In this document: positions 58,452-64,000 of the stretch, one piece after another | Layout of the letters: every line of letters starts with the position of its first letter | How positions within the stretch are numbered: position 1 is the first letter of the stretch | Origin: Cellulosimicrobium cellulans | GTDB taxonomy: Bacteria; Actinomycetota; Actinomycetes; Actinomycetales; Cellulomonadaceae | DNA length: 64,000 bases | Direction: 5' to 3' | Assembly: GCF_007679345.1 (NCBI RefSeq) | Contig: NZ_VEGH01000003.1 | Coordinates: 186,001 to 250,000 of the forward strand | The notes under the pieces: model-generated | Databases searched by the model: none | What the model was told of the DNA's origin: nothing | What the model saw: only the letters and a program-made list of their open reading frames with translations | Made by a program: the position numbers and the translations under genes

Positions 58452-59486
58452 TCAGGCGTCGCGGTCGGCGTCCCCGGTCGGCGCCGCCGCCTCGACCCGC
58501 CGCTCGTCCCGGCGCGACGCCGCGACGCTCGTCACCGCCGTGAGGCCCAGCGTCACGACGATCACCGCGAGCGACACCCACGAGGGCAGCTCCGGCGCCC
58601 ACCCGACCGGCTCGCCCCCGTTCACGAACGGCAGCGTGTTCTCGTGCAGCGCCTGCAGCACGAGCTTCACGCCGATGAACCCGAGCAGCACGCCCAGGCC
58701 GATGTTGAGGTAGCGCAGCCGGGTCAGCAGCCCGCCGAGCAGGAAGTACAGCTGGCGCAGGCCCATCAGCGCGAACACGTTCGCCATCAGGACGAGGTAC
58801 GGCTCCTGCGTCAGGCCGAACACGGCGGGGATCGAGTCGAACGCGAACAGCAGGTCCGTCGCCCCGATCGCCACCAGCACCAGCAGCATCGGCGTCACGT
58901 GCCGGCGGCCGTCCACCTTCGCGGTCAGCCGGACGCCGTCGTAGCCGTCCGTGGTCGGCAGGAACCGCTGCACCACGCGCACCAGCGCCGGCGCCCTGTA
59001 GTCCTCCGCGGCCTCGTCCGCGTCCTCCCCCACGCCCTCGCGGGCGACCTTCACGGCCGTCCACACCAGGAACGCGCCGAACAGGTAGAACACCCAGGAG
59101 AACGACGCGATCGCCGCCGCGCCGATCCCGATGAACACCCCGCGGAACACCAGCGCCAGGATGATGCCGATCAGCAGGGCCGTCTGCTGGTACTGCCGCG
59201 GTACCGCGAACCGGCTCATGATCAGCAGGAACACGAACAGGTTGTCGACCGACAGCGAGTACTCCGTCAGCCAGCCGGCGACGAACTCGCCCGCCGGGCC
59301 GCCGCCCCACACGAGGGCGACGACCACGGCGAACACGAGCGCGAGCCCGACATACATCCCGAGGTACCGGAGGCACTCCGCCGTCGTCGGGATGTGCGGT
59401 CGCCGGCCCACCACCGCGACGTCCACGATCAGGACGGCGGCAGCGAGGCCGAGCGACACGGCCCAGACGAGCGGGGAGACGTCCAT
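58452..59486 (-). CDS. terC: TerC family membrane protein (second copy)
   Basis: A 344-residue protein, MDVSPLVWAVSLGLAAAVLI, starting 7 bases after the upstream terC paralogue. It has about nine membrane segments, with the conserved acidic sites EYSLSVDNLFVFLLIMSRFA and GATDLLFAFDSIPAVFGLTQ. TerC/Alx proteins export Mn2+ or load it into secreted proteins. It shares the paralogue's transcript and hence its riboswitch-like leader. The central cytoplasmic loop is shorter than in the paralogue and ends differently. Confidence 0.92.
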   Translation of the reverse strand: MDVSPLVWAVSLGLAAAVLIVDVAVVGRRPHIPTTAECLRYLGMYVGLALVFAVVVALVWGGGPAGEFVAGWLTEYSLSVDNLFVFLLIMSRFAVPRQYQQTALLIGIILALVFRGVFIGIGAAAIASFSWVFYLFGAFLVWTAVKVAREGVGEDADEAAEDYRAPALVRVVQRFLPTTDGYDGVRLTAKVDGRRHVTPMLLVLVAIGATDLLFAFDSIPAVFGLTQEPYLVLMANVFALMGLRQLYFLLGGLLTRLRYLNIGLGVLLGFIGVKLVLQALHENTLPFVNGGEPVGWAPELPSWVSLAVIVVTLGLTAVTSVAASRRDERRVEAAAPTGDADRDA

Positions 59487-59493
59487 GCGCGGG

Positions 59494-60534
59494 TCAGTGC
59501 TCCTTGCTGGTGGCGGGCTCCTCGTCCGCGGTCAGGGCGGGAGCGGCGTCCCGGTCGCGCCGGGTCTTGGCCAGGCTCGCGACGGTCGCGACGGTGAGCG
59601 TACCGAGGATCACGAGCAGCGACAGCCACGTCGGGATCTCCGGGGCCCACTCGATGTGCTTGCCGCCGTTGATGAAGGGCAGCTCGTTCACGTGCATCGC
59701 GTGGAAGACCAGCTTCAGGCCGATGAAGGCGAGGATGAACGCCAGACCCTTGTTCAGGTACACCAGGCGCTCGAGCAGGCCACCGATGAGGAAGTACAGC
59801 TGACGCAGGCCGAGCAGCGCGAACGCGTTCGCCGTGAACACGATGTACGGCTCCTGCGTCAGGCCGTAGATCGCCGGGATCGAGTCCAGCGCGAACAGCA
59901 CGTCCGTGGCACCGATCGCGACCATCACCACGAGCATCGGCGTGATGAACCGCTTGCCGTCGATCTTCGTGGTCAGGCGGTCGCCGTGGTACTCGTCCGT
60001 CGACGGCACGACCCGCTTGAGCAGCCGGACCGCGAGGCCGTCCTTCTGCTCGTCCGCGTGCGACAGCTCGTCGTCGTCGTGCTTCTCCTTCGCCAGCTTG
60101 GCGCCGGTGTACACGAGGAACGCGCCGAAGATGTAGAACACCCAGGACCACTGCTCGATCGCCGCGGCGCCGAGCAGGATGAACACCGTGCGCAGCACCA
60201 GCGCGATCACGACGCCGACCAGCAGCACCTTCTGCTGGAACTCCCGGGGCACCGCGAACTTCGTCATGATGATGAGGAACACGAAGAGGTTGTCGACCGA
60301 GAGGCTCTTCTCGGTCACGTACCCCGCGAAGTACTCCGTGCCGTGGTCCCAGCCCCAGACGAAACCGAGCCCCACGCCGAACACGATCGCCAGGCCGACG
60401 TAGACCGCCGACCAGATGGCCGCCTCACGGAACGACGGCGCGTGCGGCGTGCGCACGTGCGCGAAGAAGTCGAACAGGATCATCCCGACGATCGCGACGC
60501 CGGTCGCGATCCAGACCCACAGGTCCACGGACAT
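59494..60534 (-). CDS. terC: TerC family membrane protein (first copy)
   Basis: A 346-residue protein from the ATG at 60534, with GGAGGA 8 bases upstream; the frame extends to 60594 through the leader only by chance. It shows the same family motifs as its neighbour: TEKSLSVDNLFVFLIIMTKF and IGATDVLFALDSIPAIYGLT. The loop KEKHDDDELSHADEQKDG is His/Asp-rich. Predicted role: manganese efflux or loading. Its mRNA leader resembles the actinobacterial yybP-ykoY riboswitch, with the ribosome binding site sequestered in one fold. Confidence 0.94.
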   Translation of the reverse strand: MSVDLWVWIATGVAIVGMILFDFFAHVRTPHAPSFREAAIWSAVYVGLAIVFGVGLGFVWGWDHGTEYFAGYVTEKSLSVDNLFVFLIIMTKFAVPREFQQKVLLVGVVIALVLRTVFILLGAAAIEQWSWVFYIFGAFLVYTGAKLAKEKHDDDELSHADEQKDGLAVRLLKRVVPSTDEYHGDRLTTKIDGKRFITPMLVVMVAIGATDVLFALDSIPAIYGLTQEPYIVFTANAFALLGLRQLYFLIGGLLERLVYLNKGLAFILAFIGLKLVFHAMHVNELPFINGGKHIEWAPEIPTWLSLLVILGTLTVATVASLAKTRRDRDAAPALTADEEPATSKEH

Positions 60535-60542
60535 AGAGCATT

Positions 60543-60674
60543 CCTCCGGTACAGACGGCTGAAGATACGGCTGAGTACCGGAGGTCTCTCCCACCCGTCG
60601 ACCGGGCCGACGTCCCGGGTCGGCGTCGTCGACGACCGTGATGACGGGGGCGTCGTGTCGGGATACTCCCCTCC
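60543..60674 (-). promoter_or_regulatory. yybP-ykoY (Mn2+) riboswitch-like leader of the terC operon
   Basis: On the minus strand GGAGGGGAGTATCC (60674-60661) is followed about 70 bases later by GGGAGAGACCTCCGGTACTC (60592-60573). These are the two conserved blocks known from actinobacterial terC leaders. CCTCCGGTAC (60584-60575) can pair perfectly with GTACCGGAGG (60552-60543), which contains the ribosome binding site of the terC gene at 60534. Alternative pairing of GGAGG and GAGTA in the first block with the same segment would free it. This is a translational on-switch by inference. Confidence 0.8.
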
Positions 60675-60769
60675 ACTGCGTGCGCCAGCATAGGTCATCG
60701 GTCCCATGCGCACCGCACGACCTCGGGCGATGGACGTGTGATCCGCGCCATGTCCGGCGGGGCCGGGGG

Positions 60770-61216
60770 TCAGGTCACGCAGAACTCGTTGCCCTCGGGG
60801 TCCGCCATCACGATCCAGGCGCCCTCCCGCGGGTCGTCGACCTCGCGCAGCACCGCACCGCCGGCCGCCACCAGGGCCGCCGCGTGCTCCCGGGCCGCGG
60901 CGAGCTTCGCAGCCCGGTCCTCGCGGTCCACCCCCTGCCCCGCGGAGTAGCGGACGTCCAGGTGAACCCGGTTCTTCACGGTCTTGCCCTCGGGCACCCG
61001 CTGGAAGAACACCCGTGGCCCCACGCCGCCGGGGTCGACGACGGCGTAGGCCATGTCGCGGTCCTCCGGCCCGATACCCCACGCGTCGAGCGCCGCGTCC
61101 CACGTGTCGAAGCCGGCCGGCGGTGGCTCCTCCACGTAGCCGAGGGCAGTCGCCCAGAACGTGCCCAGGGCGCGGGGCGACCGCGCGTCCATCACGACCT
61201 GCACCTCGAGCGCCAT
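60770..61216 (-). CDS. VOC family (glyoxalase/dioxygenase fold) protein
   Basis: A 148-residue protein, MALEVQVVMDARSPRALGTF, from the ATG at 61216. The two beta-alpha-beta-beta-beta modules contain FWATALGYVEEPPPAGFDTW and RVHLDVRYSAGQGVDRED, ending in WIVMADPEGNEFCV. The first metal-ligand His is replaced in the first strand (VVMDARS). Free-standing VOC proteins are uncharacterised; some bind antibiotics or act as isomerases. Confidence 0.86.
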   Translation of the reverse strand: MALEVQVVMDARSPRALGTFWATALGYVEEPPPAGFDTWDAALDAWGIGPEDRDMAYAVVDPGGVGPRVFFQRVPEGKTVKNRVHLDVRYSAGQGVDREDRAAKLAAAREHAAALVAAGGAVLREVDDPREGAWIVMADPEGNEFCVT

Positions 61217-61287
61217 CCGTGCCTCCGATCGTCGTCGTGGACCGTGTGCCGTAGGTGGTGCGCCGAGCGTCGTGCGTCGTGCGCGGG

Positions 61288-63393
<2,106 letters not shown>

Positions 63394-63654
63394 GCGTCAA
63401 CCGTACGACGCGGGTCTGACACTCGCGCCGGGCGCGGGCCCGGGTTCGCCGAGGGCGTGGCGGAGCGGGGGCGTCGGCGCGCGGCGGGAGGTGCGCGGGT
63501 GGTCGCCCCGGTGGTGCGCGGGCGGTCGCCGGGTGGGGCGCGGGCGCTCTACGGGCGGGCGCCGAGTCCTCCACAGGTGTGAGGCCGTGCGTCGTCCCCA
63601 GGGCGGTGTCCGTGGCCCGGTCCCGGGTCGGTGCTCGTCCCTAGCGTGGTCGTA
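63394..63654. other. Divergent uvrB-DUF222 intergenic region
   Basis: 261 bases without a gene. It holds a GTGCGCGGG-GGTCGCC direct repeat pair about 23 bases apart (63491 and 63514) and a short CTCCACAGG run near 63570 that resembles sequences often seen before DUF222 genes. No promoter could be assigned. Confidence 0.4.
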
Positions 63655-64000
63655 TGCCCGACGACGTGCTCCAACGCACCGCACCCGACCCCCACGACCG
63701 CGGCCCTCGTGCTGCGCCGGTCGCGGGTGCGCCGGCCGCGCGCGACGCACTCGGCGAGCGGCTGGATGCGATGCCGGCGGGGCCGGGTCTCCTCGCTGAG
63801 CTGGAAGCCCTCGACCTGGGCGCGCTGCCCTCGTACGACCTGCCCGAGGTCGTCGTGCAGGCCCGGCGGATCGCCGCGCGCGCCCACGCCCTCGAGGCCG
63901 CCGCAGCCGCGGCCCTGGCCAGGCACCCCGACCTGCGCCACCCGGATCTGGCCGCGGTGTGCCGGTCCCTGCCCGAGGGCACCGCCTTCGTGCACGCCGA
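63655..64000 (+). CDS. DUF222 protein (13E12-repeat/HNH type), partial
   Basis: The frame is open from the ATG at 63655 to the window end (115 codons), MPDDVLQRTAPDPHDRGPRA. LLAELEALDLGALPSYDLPE and VVVQARRIAARAHALEAAAA are the start of a DUF222 domain. These proteins usually end in an HNH nuclease motif and are multicopy in actinobacteria. The C-terminal domain lies outside the window, so the nuclease part cannot be checked. Confidence 0.7.

Overview
The window is 64 kb of very GC-rich, tightly packed chromosome. Actinobacterial markers are abundant: RbpA, WhiA, OpcA, HelR, a DUF222 protein, many GTG starts and many stop/start overlaps of the ATGA or GTGA type. Gene content and order (ctaB | tal-zwf-opcA-pgl | rbpA-secG-tpiA-pgk-gap-whiA-yvcK-rapZ-uvrC) fit Cellulomonas or a close relative in Micrococcales. 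That assignment is inference from gene content. No prophage, insertion sequence, integron or CRISPR array is visible.

Bases 1-17600 are accessory: a truncated methyltransferase, a MarR/MATE efflux pair, small enzymes, an old-yellow-enzyme reductase, a second MarR regulator, a methionine aminopeptidase divergent from an XRE regulator, a SigE-family sigma factor with a membrane partner, and a three-gene cassette (small HTH protein, PEP-synthase-like phosphohistidine enzyme, winged-helix protein). After these come a dihydrofolate-reductase-like protein, a frameshifted lipoprotein gene, an HNH protein and several small secreted or hypothetical proteins. Bases 17600-23300 hold a lipoprotein divergent from helR (with a rifamycin-element-like palindrome between them), a YkvA protein, tRNA-Pro(GGG) and a GntR/MFS pair.

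Bases 23288-33472 form one leftward operon-like run: xerD, parA, scpA, scpB, rluB, tyrA, cmk, plsC, der and a membrane protein. Most stop and start codons overlap. The run joins chromosome segregation and resolution with ribosome assembly, tyrosine, CTP and phospholipid synthesis. Bases 33504-43268 hold heme O synthase, the oxidative pentose-phosphate operon tal-zwf-opcA-pgl (no tkt beside it), RbpA, SecG and the glycolytic genes tpiA, pgk and gap. Bases 43501-48491 are whiA-yvcK-rapZ-uvrC in one overlapping leftward set, followed by uvrA with a LexA-box-like site. uvrB lies at 61288-63393, so all three UvrABC genes are present.

Bases 52052-64000 hold a GH15 hydrolase with an MBL-fold partner, a DUF4190 membrane protein with cysteine-containing repeats, an acyl-CoA dehydrogenase, small YciI, ABM and VOC proteins, two tandem TerC genes behind a leader that looks like a yybP-ykoY manganese riboswitch, and the start of a DUF222 protein.

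The best leads for undescribed biology are the three-gene phosphohistidine cassette with its own dyad/direct-repeat operator (10163-12243), the three 14-bp-spaced iterons between the methionine aminopeptidase and the XRE regulator, and the two candidate RNA or antibiotic-linked control elements in front of terC and helR.
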